Below are positions 18,515 through 27,735 of a DNA stretch of 64,000 bases, piece after piece (positions within the stretch are counted from its first letter, which is position 1; every line of letters starts with the position of its first letter). Below the pieces are notes generated by a model. That model saw only the letters and a list, made by a program, of their open reading frames with translations, was not told the DNA's origin and did not search any database. The stretch lies in assembly GCA_021793595.1 (NCBI GenBank), contig JAJYSL010000001.1, positions 1-64,000 of the forward strand, written 5' to 3'. The stretch is from Acidobacteriota bacterium. Its GTDB lineage: Bacteria; Acidobacteriota; Terriglobia; Terriglobales; Acidobacteriaceae. Made by a program: the position numbers and the translations under genes.

Positions 18515-18882
18515 ATCTGCGTCTCCCACGACACCATCCTCAAGTAATGAGAGTCCGCAAACAGTTAGGATCTCGTGTTGCGGGTTGCGGCACACGGTGG
18601 CGTTTGCACCGCGAAATGCCACCCCAAGATTACGTTCAGAAGGCTTGAAATAACAAAATAAAAACGGAGAGGAACGATCGACGGCTCAGAGTGGTGGAAC
18701 TCTATTGCTTTGCAGACTTCTTAATGTTTGTTTAGTATCTCGCGGAAGTGCGCATAAAATCAAGGATTTATTTTTTTCTAAGAAAAGTTTGCAAAGTCCG
18801 CATACCGAGCGTCTTTGGTGATGACGAACGCGCCATCGATGGCATATAGTAGCCGTCAGATTCCTAGCTTTCCCGGACCGAA
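18515..18882. promoter_or_regulatory. AT-rich divergent regulatory region with imperfect inverted repeat
   Basis: This is a 368-bp gap between the decaying SIS-MFS-ROK operon and the ROK regulator, clearly more AT-rich than its surroundings (18640-18800). A 13-nt imperfect inverted pair, GCTTTGCAGACTT at 18707-18719 and AAGTTTGCAAAGT at 18785-18797, matches at 11 of 13 positions, and the right arm holds the palindrome TTTGCAAA. Paired sites about 80 bp apart fit looping repression by a dimeric NagC/Mlc-type ROK protein. This operator role is inferred. Confidence 0.45.
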
Positions 18883-20097
18883 ATGACGAGAAACGATATC
18901 CCACTGGGCAGGCCCTCAGTTCTGCGACACACGAATGCCCACTGCGTTTTGAAGCTCTTGCGCGACTTTGGTTCGTGTTCTCGAGCGGATCTGGTTCGGG
19001 CTTCTGGACTGAGTGCTCCCACGGTGACGAACGTCGTGAAAGACCTGTTACAGAAAGGTCTGGTAGAACCGCTGGGCGAGGGCGAGTCGAGCGGAGGACG
19101 TCCGCCGGATATGATCCGTTTCAACGCGGAACGGGGGTGTTTGCTCGCTGTGCAGATTTCCTCGGCAAGCCTCTCCTTTCTGCTTACCAATTTGAACGGA
19201 TTTGAGTTGGAAAAGCGTACACTCCCGTTGACAAATTGCAGCACAAAGCCGGCTGCCGTCTGTGGGTACATCGAGAAAGAATTGAAATTGCTACTGCGAA
19301 AGCAGAAGAAGACACGGGACCAACTGTTAGCCGTCGTTGTCGGCGTGCCGGCGATTACAAATGTCGACGAAGGCACTGTGTTGGCCATCAGCACACTGGA
19401 AGACTGGCGATCCGTTCCTCTTCGCGCCATGCTGAGCAACGCCGTCCACTGTACCGTGATGTTGGAGAATGACATCAACCTGGCAGCGCAGGGAGAGCAG
19501 TACTGTGGCGCGGCACAATCCGAAAAGGATTTCGTGTTGATCGATATAGGAGACAATGTCGGTGCCGGTATTATTCTGGACGGCAGAATCCACCATGGAT
19601 CGCAGTGGTCGGCGGGAGAAATAGGGTATATGCGCTTGCCAGGTACCTCCCGAAAACAGCCCACCATTTATGAATTTGGCGAACTGGAAATGGTGTTGAC
19701 GAGTCGAGGAATATTGAAGAGCTGGCACGAAGCCAGTGGGAAGCACGCCGAGGGTGAAAAGATCGCTGCCGCCGAAGTAAACGCAACCGCAGTATTGGAT
19801 CTGGCCCATGCCGGAGAGGCCCGCGCAAAAAAAATCGTTCATAAACGAGCTGAAATTATCGCGGACATCATCGTCAATTTGTCCTTGATTCTGAATCCCA
19901 ACCTGATCCTGCTGGGCGGAGAAGTCGGAGGACATCCAGTGATGATTGAATTTGTGCGGCAGCAGTTGCATGGAAGTGAATTCGCGGTACCGAGAATCGC
20001 CTCCGGCACGGCGGGCAACCAGGCCGTGCTTTGGGGGGCAATTGCGATTGCATTGGACGCAATTCCATCCGTGCTGCTGCCAGATCCGCCCATGTAG
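18883..20097 (+). CDS. ROK-family transcriptional regulator (NagC/Mlc-like)
   Basis: 404-residue repressor. The N-terminal winged helix-turn-helix (about 14-65, SRADLVRASGLSAPTVTNVV) is followed by a ROK sugar-binding domain with GVPAITNVDEG and ENDINLAAQGE. The zinc-type cysteine cluster of sugar-kinase ROKs (HxxxCxCGxxGC) is absent: the corresponding stretch reads GYMRLPGTSRKQP, so it should be a sensor and not a kinase. It is transcribed divergently from the SIS-MFS-ROK remnants and probably repressed that operon in the absence of a sugar such as GlcNAc or its phosphate. The gene is intact while its likely targets have decayed, so it may now act on other loci. Confidence 0.9.
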   Translation: MTRNDIPLGRPSVLRHTNAHCVLKLLRDFGSCSRADLVRASGLSAPTVTNVVKDLLQKGLVEPLGEGESSGGRPPDMIRFNAERGCLLAVQISSASLSFLLTNLNGFELEKRTLPLTNCSTKPAAVCGYIEKELKLLLRKQKKTRDQLLAVVVGVPAITNVDEGTVLAISTLEDWRSVPLRAMLSNAVHCTVMLENDINLAAQGEQYCGAAQSEKDFVLIDIGDNVGAGIILDGRIHHGSQWSAGEIGYMRLPGTSRKQPTIYEFGELEMVLTSRGILKSWHEASGKHAEGEKIAAAEVNATAVLDLAHAGEARAKKIVHKRAEIIADIIVNLSLILNPNLILLGGEVGGHPVMIEFVRQQLHGSEFAVPRIASGTAGNQAVLWGAIAIALDAIPSVLLPDPPM

Positions 20098-20328
20098 CCT
20101 GGGTCACGTGCCGTGGATGTCTGTCGCGAAGTCCGGACAGCGCCCCAGGGAACGCGACGTGCCCCCGTTGCCTTGATACTGTGAATTGCGATGCGCCCCA
20201 CCTGCAGCGATGCGGCCTTTATTTCAGAAGATTAGAAACAGGATCATCGCCGGGCAGGTTGAGGTCGATCGTTTGTCAGTCTGGAACGCCCAAGCGAAAT
20301 GCAGAGCCCAAGAAAAGCGATACGCTGC

Positions 20329-20517
20329 ATGACGACGCGACGGAATTTCGTGAAGCTGGCTGCCGCAACGGGGCTGGTCAATGTTATATCTCCGCTCCAT
20401 GCACTCAATCGGCTGAATATTGGGGTGGGGACGTTTAGCTATCACAATCTTTCGATCGACGAGATGATCGTTCAGCTGAACGCTCCGCGCATTCGGGAAA
20501 TGCGTCAGCGAAAATAG
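20329..20517 (+). pseudogene. N-terminal fragment of a Tat-exported TIM-barrel sugar isomerase/epimerase
   Basis: 62 residues. A twin-arginine signal (TTRRNFVKLAAATGLVN) is followed by LNIGVGTFSYHNLSIDEMI, the first beta-strand and helix of a xylose-isomerase-like TIM barrel. After QLNA the similarity stops and the frame closes within 20 codons. A C-terminal barrel half of the same general family lies immediately downstream on the opposite strand, which points to a rearrangement. The 231 bp between the ROK regulator and this fragment show nothing recognisable. Confidence 0.65.
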
Positions 20518-20897
20518 TCTTCGCATTGTGGATCTCCTCCAAGCGGCCCAATTCGCGCCGCAGTTACGCGAGGCTCCTCGCAATATGCAATTTCCTTCGC
20601 CATATCCTGATCCACGGGTCCTTCTTTTTCGTATTCCACGGCAACCAGGCCCGCAAAGCTCTGCCGATGAAGTTCGTGCATCACCGCGGGTACCCTCGCA
20701 ATTCCGTCACCCAGAAGCACGTTCACGTCGCTTCCCTTGGCCTTCACATCTTTCAAGTGCACCATGCGCAGGCGGGGCGCCAGTTTGCGAACGGCATCTG
20801 CCGGGTCATAGCCACAGAAAGCGAATTGCCCAGTGTCGGAAGTCGCTCCCATTGTCTTCGAAAGACCGGAGATTGCCCGTAGAACTTCCCCGGGGCT
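20505..20897 (-). pseudogene. C-terminal fragment of a TIM-barrel sugar isomerase/epimerase
   Basis: About 130 residues match the last half of sugar phosphate isomerase/epimerase proteins: ATSDTGQFAFCG, PADAVRKLAPRLRMVHLKD, LLGDGIARVPAVMHEL and GLVAVEYE. The D-T-G and H-L-K-D residues are the usual metal and substrate ligands. No start of its own exists; upstream the frame is fused to a ThuA-like fragment at about 20897. With the Tat-signal fragment on the + strand it looks like one gene broken by inversion or deletion. Confidence 0.7.
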
Positions 20898-21187
20898 TTG
20901 ATAGTCCATCCACCCGGCGATATGAAACCCGAGCCACGCACCCCCATGTTCCATGTAATGTCGGAAGGCAACGCGCTGCGCGGCAGTGGATGGCGCGTCA
21001 TCCAGCATAGAACCACCTGATACTGCTTCAGGGTATCGGGACTCATGTCATTCCAATTCGAAGTCGCTTTGAAGTCGAAGCGATCGCGCTTTGCCATTGA
21101 CTGAAAAAAATGGGATTGCCTGCATCGCGAAGTCCACGTGGTCCTGTTCGACAGTGGTGGAGTAGAAAGCGAGAAGATGAAAGGGGC
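20898..21187 (-). pseudogene. ThuA-like (trehalose-utilisation/GATase-like) gene fragment with two frameshifts
   Basis: Read across three frames, the minus strand encodes an N-terminal ThuA-like domain: FYSTTVEQDHVDFAMQAIPFF, then AKRDRFDFKATSNWND, TLKQYQVVL, then AQRVAFRHYMEHGGAWLGFH. The first break lies in a run of seven T/A (near 21110). The second, near 21004, would be repaired by one added base. The 5' end abuts the AsmA-like stop codon and has no start. ThuA-like proteins often travel with sugar isomerases in Acidobacteriota and planctomycete-type sugar clusters. Confidence 0.65.
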
Positions 21188-21191
21188 GACT

Positions 21192-22847
21192 CTAGTACTT
21201 CTTATTGAGAAGGCCGCCAAGTCCCTTGCTAAGCTGTTGCGCAGCCGCTCCTGCGTTCCCAACGTTCCCATTGGTCGCGCCCCCAAGCGAGCCGGCCAGG
21301 CCGGAGACAGCGCCACCCACGATGCCGCCGACATCAGGAATAATTGTTGGCTGACTGGCCGTTCCTTGCACGGCGAACGGGAGCTTCACCATGGAGACGC
21401 TTTTGCCGAGCGTGCCGCCCAAAATGCCGCCCCCAGAACTGAGCTGCGCCACCAGGTGAAAGTTGAGTGCATTGTTGGCGCTGAGTGTGCCGCCGCCTGT
21501 GACCTGTCCAATTCCAACCACGACAAGATCAATATTCGAAGCCTGGATGCCCGCTGGACTGTAGTTGATGTTGCTGGTCAGATGCTGAATCTGGGTGTCA
21601 CCCGTGGGGACGTGGCCACCCGTGAGTTTTGAGACGGCGGAGAGTTTGGAGCCCAGATCAAATCCAGCCAGCCGGGTGTTGAAGGCGCCTACGTTACCGG
21701 CGGCGACCAGCGCGGAGGTGGGACCCTGTGCGTGAACATTCATGCTCAAGGTTCCGCCGCGGAGAGTGGATCCCGAGGGCAGGATGACGCCGAAGGCGGG
21801 AAGAGCAGCGACGATGTCGTCAATCGGCATGCCCTGGCCAGCAGCATTCATGTCGATCGATGTCACTGCTGCTTTGGTGGCGAAGGTGCCGTTGATATTG
21901 GCCTGGGCATGGCCTACATGCATCAGCCCGCTATTCAACGCGCCGGATGTGTCGGGCATGCTGTAGTTCATGTCGAAGTCCATCGCGATCGGCACTCCGG
22001 AAGGCGCGCCATTCTCGGCTAATTTGAGTTTGCGCATGGTGGCCACACCTTTCAGGTGGGCCTTGGCGTTGGCGGCGCTCAGGTGAGTCGTCAGATCGAC
22101 AAGGCCGCTCATTCCGCTGGAGGGTTCTACGAAGCCACTCTTTTCGATGTCGAACGAGTCGACGTGAATATCTGCTTCAACGGGTGTAAAGGTGGCGTTT
22201 CTGGAGTCGATTGGCCCCACAGTGCCGTTGAGCTTCATTGTGCCGCCGCCTGGCAGATCCATCGAAAGTGTGACTGGAAATGCCGAGGTGAGGGAAAAGT
22301 TCTTCGTCCCTATTTCGACATTACTGTAGACGCTGGGAGATTTGGCACCAGCGGACATCATCGTGACCTCGCCATGGGTAACATCGAGGCTGCCCACGGT
22401 GAGATTGGCAGTCCCTTGTGATCCGGGTTGTTCGGACACAGGTCGACGCTGCGACCCGGTGGTAGCCAACGTGGAATAGTTCCACTGATTCGACGCGTTC
22501 GAGATCAGGTGAACCACGGGTTTGTCAATCACAATGCTGGTCACTTCAAGCTGCTTGGATGTGATGAGTGGCCAGACCTTGACGCCGATTTTGAGGGATG
22601 AGGCTGTCAGGAATGGCGACTGACTGAAGTTCGGATCGTCTGCAATGGAGAGATTGTCGGCGGTCAACGAGCCGGAAAACAATGAGAACCCCAGATTGCC
22701 GATCTGGACCTTGCGGCCCAGCGCCTGCGAAGCCATGGATTCAAGTTTGGGACGGAAGGTGTTGGCACTGACGAACAGGGGAACGAGGATAAGGATGAGG
22801 ATAAGAACGCCGAGCACTACGCCGGCGATGGTGACGATACGCTTCAT
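21192..22847 (-). CDS. AsmA-family protein
   Basis: 551-residue envelope protein with one N-terminal TM anchor (VLGVLILILILVPLFV) followed directly by the AsmA signature region (FRPKLESMASQALGRKVQIGNLGFSLFSGSLTADNLSIADDP). The rest is beta-rich repeats with many Ser/Thr/Gly and a Gly-rich C-terminus (GGILGGTLGKS, LAGSLGGATNGNVG). AsmA/TamB-type proteins form periplasmic bridges for phospholipid transport between the membranes. This member is shorter than E. coli AsmA (about 617). The ATG has a perfect GGAGG. It is monocistronic, with remnants downstream. Confidence 0.88.
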   Translation of the reverse strand: MKRIVTIAGVVLGVLILILILVPLFVSANTFRPKLESMASQALGRKVQIGNLGFSLFSGSLTADNLSIADDPNFSQSPFLTASSLKIGVKVWPLITSKQLEVTSIVIDKPVVHLISNASNQWNYSTLATTGSQRRPVSEQPGSQGTANLTVGSLDVTHGEVTMMSAGAKSPSVYSNVEIGTKNFSLTSAFPVTLSMDLPGGGTMKLNGTVGPIDSRNATFTPVEADIHVDSFDIEKSGFVEPSSGMSGLVDLTTHLSAANAKAHLKGVATMRKLKLAENGAPSGVPIAMDFDMNYSMPDTSGALNSGLMHVGHAQANINGTFATKAAVTSIDMNAAGQGMPIDDIVAALPAFGVILPSGSTLRGGTLSMNVHAQGPTSALVAAGNVGAFNTRLAGFDLGSKLSAVSKLTGGHVPTGDTQIQHLTSNINYSPAGIQASNIDLVVVGIGQVTGGGTLSANNALNFHLVAQLSSGGGILGGTLGKSVSMVKLPFAVQGTASQPTIIPDVGGIVGGAVSGLAGSLGGATNGNVGNAGAAAQQLSKGLGGLLNKKY

Positions 22848-23052
22848 GGCAAAAACCTCCGAAGGTGCTCCGTGGATGCAACAGGAAGCTTTGAAGTGAG
22901 ATCCGTGGAAACTTCGTCGCGACCAGAAGAGTCACCGATCCTGTAAACGCAGTCTACTCCTTCAACAGAGGCAACAGAGTGAGTAAAGAAGCGATACACT
23001 TCAGAAGGATCGGCTAGCTCGCGACACAAGGCAGCATTTCGGGGAGGTACCG

Positions 23053-23346
23053 ATGGCAACATATACCGCTCTACCTCGCAGCGGTCAGCATGCGCAAAAA
23101 GCCTGGGCTGTATTGGCGGCGCGCTACCCTGGGATGCAACCCGCCCTGCTTGTCAGTCGACTGGAAGATAGCCTGGGTTGGCAGTGGTCGATGCAATTCC
23201 ACTCGCCAGATGGCAAGACCGTGTTCTGGGACAGCGTTTCCGTGGCCGAGATCAGGAAACTTGTCGCGCTGAAGAACAAGCCGACGCGATCAGCGCCGGC
23301 GGTTGGCTTGCGGCTCGTAGGAAAAAATTCTAAATCGAAAAAATGA
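23053..23346 (+). CDS. Small basic protein of unknown function
   Basis: 97 residues with a strong ribosome binding site (GGGGAGG, 7-8 bp before ATG). The sequence has a helical start, a WQWSMQFHSPDGKTVFWDSVSVAEIRKL core and a Lys-rich tail (KNSKSKK). There is no TM segment or known motif; the composition and size suggest a cytosolic nucleic-acid- or protein-binding protein. I do not recognise a family. It is divergent from the AsmA-like gene across a 205-bp gap. Confidence 0.6.
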   Translation: MATYTALPRSGQHAQKAWAVLAARYPGMQPALLVSRLEDSLGWQWSMQFHSPDGKTVFWDSVSVAEIRKLVALKNKPTRSAPAVGLRLVGKNSKSKK

Positions 23347-23421
23347 AGGTTCTGAAGGGTGGTCGCATGCGAACTCCAGGTTGTCCACCATGTCCAACAA
23401 CATATTGAACATCGGGTTGCG

Positions 23422-24186
23422 CTAGCGGCAAAGCCATCCGCCGTCGACCACAAGAATATGCCCGTGGACGTAATTGCTGGCGGCCGAAGCTAAAAAGACG
23501 GCTGCACCCGCCAGATCTGACGGCAAACCCCATCTTCCCGCGGGAATGCGGCTCAGGATCGCTTTTGAGCGTTCTTCATCGGCGCGCAAGGGAGCCGTGT
23601 TGGCTGTTTCCATGTAACCGGGTGCGATGGCATTCACGTTCACTCCTTTCGGAGCCCACTCATTGGCAAGCGCCTTGGTCAGTTGACCGACCGCTCCCTT
23701 GGCGGCGGCGTAACTGGGCACGAGAATACCGCCCTGAAACGTCAGCATGGAAGCAATATTGATGATCTTTCCGGATCCTTGCGCCAGCATCTTTGTGCCG
23801 GCATATTGGCTCAGGTAAAAGACGCTGTTGAGATTGGTGTCAATGACGGTCGCCCAGAATTCATAGGAATGTTCGGCTGCGGCCGCGCGACGAATGGTGC
23901 CCGCATTGTTCACCAGAATATCGATCGACCCGAGGGCCTTCACCGTCTCGTCGACGATGTGGGTGCAGACCGCGGGGTTGCGTACGTCGCCGGTCACACA
24001 GATGGATCGAACGCCTGTTTTTGCGATTTCTTCGACCGTCGATTTCGATACATCCTTATGGCCGTGCAATGTGACATTGGCGCCGGCTTGCGCGAAGGCA
24101 AGGGCCATGCCTGCGCCAAGACCCTGGGACGAACCAGTGACCAATGCGTTTTTACCTTTCAGGCTGAATAGATCGAGGACCGCCAT
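23422..24186 (-). CDS. kduD: SDR oxidoreductase, 2-dehydro-3-deoxy-D-gluconate 5-dehydrogenase-like
   Basis: 254-residue classical short-chain dehydrogenase. The NAD-binding TGSSQGLG, the NNAG motif followed by TIRR (typical of KduD), and the catalytic Ser...YAAAK are all present, with the C-terminal GHILVVDGGW. KduD interconverts 2,5-diketo-3-deoxygluconate and KDG in uronate (pectin/alginate) breakdown. The ATG at 24186 has AAGGAG; the longer upstream frame is not coding-like. No KduI or other uronate gene is adjacent, so the exact substrate stays tentative, though the SDR family is certain. Confidence 0.85.
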   Translation of the reverse strand: MAVLDLFSLKGKNALVTGSSQGLGAGMALAFAQAGANVTLHGHKDVSKSTVEEIAKTGVRSICVTGDVRNPAVCTHIVDETVKALGSIDILVNNAGTIRRAAAAEHSYEFWATVIDTNLNSVFYLSQYAGTKMLAQGSGKIINIASMLTFQGGILVPSYAAAKGAVGQLTKALANEWAPKGVNVNAIAPGYMETANTAPLRADEERSKAILSRIPAGRWGLPSDLAGAAVFLASAASNYVHGHILVVDGGWLCR

Positions 24187-24373
24187 CGACGTGCTCCTTT
24201 GAAAATTGAATGGAATGATTTGCATACGGCTTCGAAAACCAATGGCACGACAATCACCCAATGGTTTCCTGCAGAAGAAGCCTAGCGTCCACGGTACCAT
24301 CCGCAGGCGTTGAGTTGTGGCAAACCGCGGCGCATTGGCCAAGCCCAGCGTTTCTTCCACTTGTGCTGGATGG

Positions 24374-24688
24374 CTATTGACCAGCGACTTGCGGGGTTGC
24401 TGTCGATTTAGGGATGCCATGGTGGTGGCAGTCGGTGCACTTCACCCAATGAATGTTGTGCGCACTCTTCGGATTGAAGTGGGTGGTATCCATTCTCTCC
24501 ACGTTGAGTTTGCATTCGCCCCTTGCAGCGTGGCAGGTGGCGCAGGAGGCTCGAGTATTTTCGTTGTGCCCGTTGTGGCACGCAATACAACTGAGCCCCT
24601 CATGCACGCCGGTTGGGGTGTGATCGTCGCCTGTTCCCACTTGCGGACCTAGCCTGCAAATTAGAGATCCACCGAGAAAACGTTTCAT
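24374..24688 (-). pseudogene. C-terminal fragment of a multihaem cytochrome c
   Basis: The last about 100 codons contain three c-type haem sites, CIACH, CATCH and CTDCH, in a pattern seen in exported multihaem cytochromes (PTGVHEGLSCIACHNGHNE, HNIHWVKCTDCH). No signal peptide or convincing start is present. The frame upstream of 24688 (to about 24970) is low quality, and I see nothing else in 24689-24973 except the promoter region of the next gene. It is most likely a 5'-deleted remnant; a very short intact cytochrome is less likely because no export signal precedes it. Confidence 0.65.
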
Positions 24689-24973
24689 CGGAATAGATGA
24701 TTGCCTTTGCGAACAAAGCCGTCCGCTTTGTTGCAGCGACAGCGGCGGTGATACGGAGCACATGGAGGTGTTCTGAAAGGCCGGCGGGCAACCGCAAGCA
24801 TGAAATGGATGTGGGGGAACAATCGAAGCAACCCACAGCCAGGAGCAACCGTAAACAACATGAAACAAAACACTCCTTCGTGTTCCCGATTTTGCCGTAA
24901 AATAGCCAGTTCGCCGTAAGAATTCCGAGGGTACGACGATCGCCGACGCAATCCGATCTGAAAAGGATCCATA

Positions 24974-27175
24974 ATGGCAGCAACTCGCACTGTCGCCGCG
25001 ACCAAAACGCCGGCTGAGACTCACGGACTTTCGCCTGAGCAGATGATTCAGATGTACCGACTGATGTATCAGTCTCGGCGCATCGACGATCGCGAGATTA
25101 TGCTGAAGCGCCAACAGAAGATCTTTTTTCAGATCTCTGGAGCGGGGCATGAGGCCTTATCGGTCACGGCGGGAATGGCGCTGCGGGCAGGGTATGACTG
25201 GTTCTATCCGTATTATCGCGACCGTGGATTGTGCCTGGCGCTGGGAATGACGACGGAAGAGATGTTGTTGGCCGGGGTCGGGGCGGAGGCTGACCCGGGA
25301 AGCGGTGGGCGGCAGATGCCTTCCCACTGGGCTAGCGCGCGTTTGAACCTGGTGACCCAGTCATCTCCAACGGGATCGCAGTGCTTGCAGGCAGTCGGGT
25401 GCGCCGAGGCGGGACGCTATTTCAACCATCACCCGGAAGCTGCCAAAAAGCCGGAGCTCGCGGACAGCGGCAACGATTATCGCGCCTACAAAAATGTTGT
25501 TTATCACGCCGATGAGGTGGTGTATTGCTCGTTGGGAGATGGCACTACCAGCGAGGGCGAATTTTGGGAGGCAATGAACTCCGCTGCCAACCTGAAACTG
25601 CCGGTGCTGTTTGTGGTGCAGGACAACGGGTACGCAATTTCGGTTCCGGTTGAAGTGAACACGGCGGGCGGCAACATTTCAAAGCTGGTTGCCAACTTTC
25701 CCAATTTTTTCTTCGCAGAAATTGACGGCACCGACGCGCTTGAATGCCACAAGACGATGCAGGCGGCGGTTGCGTATTGCCGCGCGGGGCATGGGCCTGC
25801 GTTTGTACATGGCCATGTGATCCGGCCGTATTCGCACTCGCTGTCCGACGATGAGCGTTTCTATCGGTCGGAAGCCGAACGCGAAGCCGATGCCATGCGC
25901 GATCCGCTGCCGAAATTGCAGATGCGGCTATTGCGTGAGGGAATTCTGGATGAGGCCGGGATTACGCGGCTCGAGCAGGCTGTGGATGAAGAGATTCGCG
26001 TGGCCACCGAAGTTGCCCTGCGATCTCCGTTTCCGGCGACCAATAGCATGTATAAGCACGTGTACTCCGAGGATCTGGATCCGACAGCCGCTTCTTTCCT
26101 GAAGGAACCCGGTCCGCGTGTGGAAGATCCGTCGCGTCCAGTTGCGGAGCGCACCATGGCTGACTTGATCAACGCCTGCCTGCATGACGAAATGAAGCGC
26201 GACGAACGCATCGTGATATTCGGGGAAGATGTGGCGGACTGCAGTCGCGAAAGCTCGCTGGGGCAGGTGGGAGTGAAAGGGAAGGGTGGGGTATTCAAAC
26301 TGACCAGTGGGCTTCAGCGCGAATTTGGTTACGATCGCGTTTTCAATTCTCCGCTGGCGGAGGCCAATATTGTTGGCCGAGCCGTGGGGATGGCCACCCG
26401 CGGAATGAAGCCTGTCGCGGAGATTCAGTTTTTCGACTACATCTGGCCTGCTATGCATCAGCTGCGGAATGAGCTTCCTCTGATTCGCTGGCGCAGCAAT
26501 GGAACCTTTTCCAGTCCGGTGGTGATCCGCGTTGCTACAGGAGGGTATTTGACCGGCGGCGCGATTTATCATTCGCAATCGGGCGAGAGCATTTTTACGC
26601 ACACGCCCGGCATTCGCGTTGTGTATCCTTCGAATGCGCTGGACGCCAATGGCCTGCTGCGGACCGCGATCCGTTGCGACGATCCAGTGTTATTCCTGGA
26701 ACACAAGCGTCTCTATCGCGAGACCTACGGCCGCGCTGTGTATCCGGGGCCGGATTTCACGATTCCATTTGGCAAGGCGAAAATTGTTCGGCCAGGCAAG
26801 CAACTGACGGTGATCACCTTCGGCGCGGTGGTACCGCGAGCCTTGCAGGCCGCGCAACGTGCCGAGCGCGAAAACGGTCTGGATGTGGAGTTGATCGATC
26901 TGCGTTCGCTGAATCCTTACGATTGGGACGCCATCGCAACTTCTGTCCGCAAGACCAGCCGCGTGCTGGTTGCATATGAGGATATGCGGAGTTGGGGATA
27001 CGGAGCGGAAATTGCTGCTCGCATTGCCGATGAATTGTTTGACGATCTGGATGCCCCTGTGCGCCGCGTCGCTTCCAAGGATGTGTTCGTTGCGTATCAG
27101 CCAACGCTGGAAGACGCAATTCTGCCGCAGCCGGAAGACATTAGAAAAGCGATGGTCGAGTTAGCCGGATACTAG
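24974..27175 (+). CDS. Fused E1 alpha-beta subunit of a 2-oxoacid dehydrogenase (branched-chain/pyruvate type)
   Basis: 733-residue thiamine-diphosphate enzyme that decarboxylates a 2-oxoacid and passes the acyl group to an E2 lipoyl protein. The N-terminal half (about 20-360) is an E1-alpha domain with the ThDP motif [17 protein letters not shown]...QDNGYAIS. The C-terminal half (about 390-733) is E1-beta ([10 protein letters not shown], transketolase C-terminal [14 protein letters not shown]). The separate alpha and beta genes of most bacteria are joined here, as in some Acidobacteriota and Bacteroidota. Substrate preference (branched-chain versus pyruvate) cannot be fixed, and E2/E3 genes are not in the window. 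The ATG has AAAAGGA. Confidence 0.93.
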   Translation: MAATRTVAATKTPAETHGLSPEQMIQMYRLMYQSRRIDDREIMLKRQQKIFFQISGAGHEALSVTAGMALRAGYDWFYPYYRDRGLCLALGMTTEEMLLAGVGAEADPGSGGRQMPSHWASARLNLVTQSSPTGSQCLQAVGCAEAGRYFNHHPEAAKKPELADSGNDYRAYKNVVYHADEVVYCSLGDGTTSEGEFWEAMNSAANLKLPVLFVVQDNGYAISVPVEVNTAGGNISKLVANFPNFFFAEIDGTDALECHKTMQAAVAYCRAGHGPAFVHGHVIRPYSHSLSDDERFYRSEAEREADAMRDPLPKLQMRLLREGILDEAGITRLEQAVDEEIRVATEVALRSPFPATNSMYKHVYSEDLDPTAASFLKEPGPRVEDPSRPVAERTMADLINACLHDEMKRDERIVIFGEDVADCSRESSLGQVGVKGKGGVFKLTSGLQREFGYDRVFNSPLAEANIVGRAVGMATRGMKPVAEIQFFDYIWPAMHQLRNELPLIRWRSNGTFSSPVVIRVATGGYLTGGAIYHSQSGESIFTHTPGIRVVYPSNALDANGLLRTAIRCDDPVLFLEHKRLYRETYGRAVYPGPDFTIPFGKAKIVRPGKQLTVITFGAVVPRALQAAQRAERENGLDVELIDLRSLNPYDWDAIATSVRKTSRVLVAYEDMRSWGYGAEIAARIADELFDDLDAPVRRVASKDVFVAYQPTLEDAILPQPEDIRKAMVELAGY

Positions 27176-27196
27176 AGATAAGAATCTCGGGACTTG

Positions 27197-27607
27197 CTAC
27201 GCGTCCTGGACGATAGTTCCTTGGTGATAGACAATCTTCCAGCCTTCTTGCGTTTGCTGCCATATTGTCAGTCGGCGCGTTTTGCGTGTCCCGCCTTGCA
27301 GCAGCGTATACGTAAGCAAATAGACATTGGCGCCTAACTGTTTGCAATAGAAGTCGCCCGTCTCCCAGATGTCGCCGCTTTGATCTTGTTGGAAGCGCTC
27401 CTCCAGCAGGTCCAGAACGTAGTCCCTGCTGTAACGGCGGCCCGAGGCTCCTACTTCCCAATAATCATTTGTCGTCATGTTTTCAAAGTCGGCCCGCGTC
27501 GTGCCGAATTCCGGACGATGAAAGACCGGCTCGCGGCGGATCAGTTGCTCAAGGATCTCGGCAATCGCGGGATCATTGACCAAGTGTGGCTCGCGGATGG
27601 AATTCAT
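27197..27607 (-). CDS. SnoaL/NTF2-like domain protein (DUF4440 type)
   Basis: 136-residue cytosolic protein with the cone-shaped NTF2-like fold suggested by EILEQLIRREPVFH, YSRDYVLDLLEERF, LTYTLLQGG and the C-terminal WKIVYHQGT. Such proteins bind small ligands or catalyse isomerisations; nothing points to a substrate. The ATG at 27607 with GGGAG is preferred over the much longer open frame to 28042, which overlaps the divergent Lhr gene and has poor composition. It is convergent with the E1 gene. Confidence 0.75.
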   Translation of the reverse strand: MNSIREPHLVNDPAIAEILEQLIRREPVFHRPEFGTTRADFENMTTNDYWEVGASGRRYSRDYVLDLLEERFQQDQSGDIWETGDFYCKQLGANVYLLTYTLLQGGTRKTRRLTIWQQTQEGWKIVYHQGTIVQDA

Positions 27608-27735
27608 TGGTGGCTCCCTGTTGTTGAAGTTTACGAGATTCTCGTCGCACGAAAACAACGATGACGGGCATCCAAGCCTTACAGGATGAGTGAGACTGTC
27701 ACACGATATTCTGAGAGATAGCGGGGATCGCGTCC

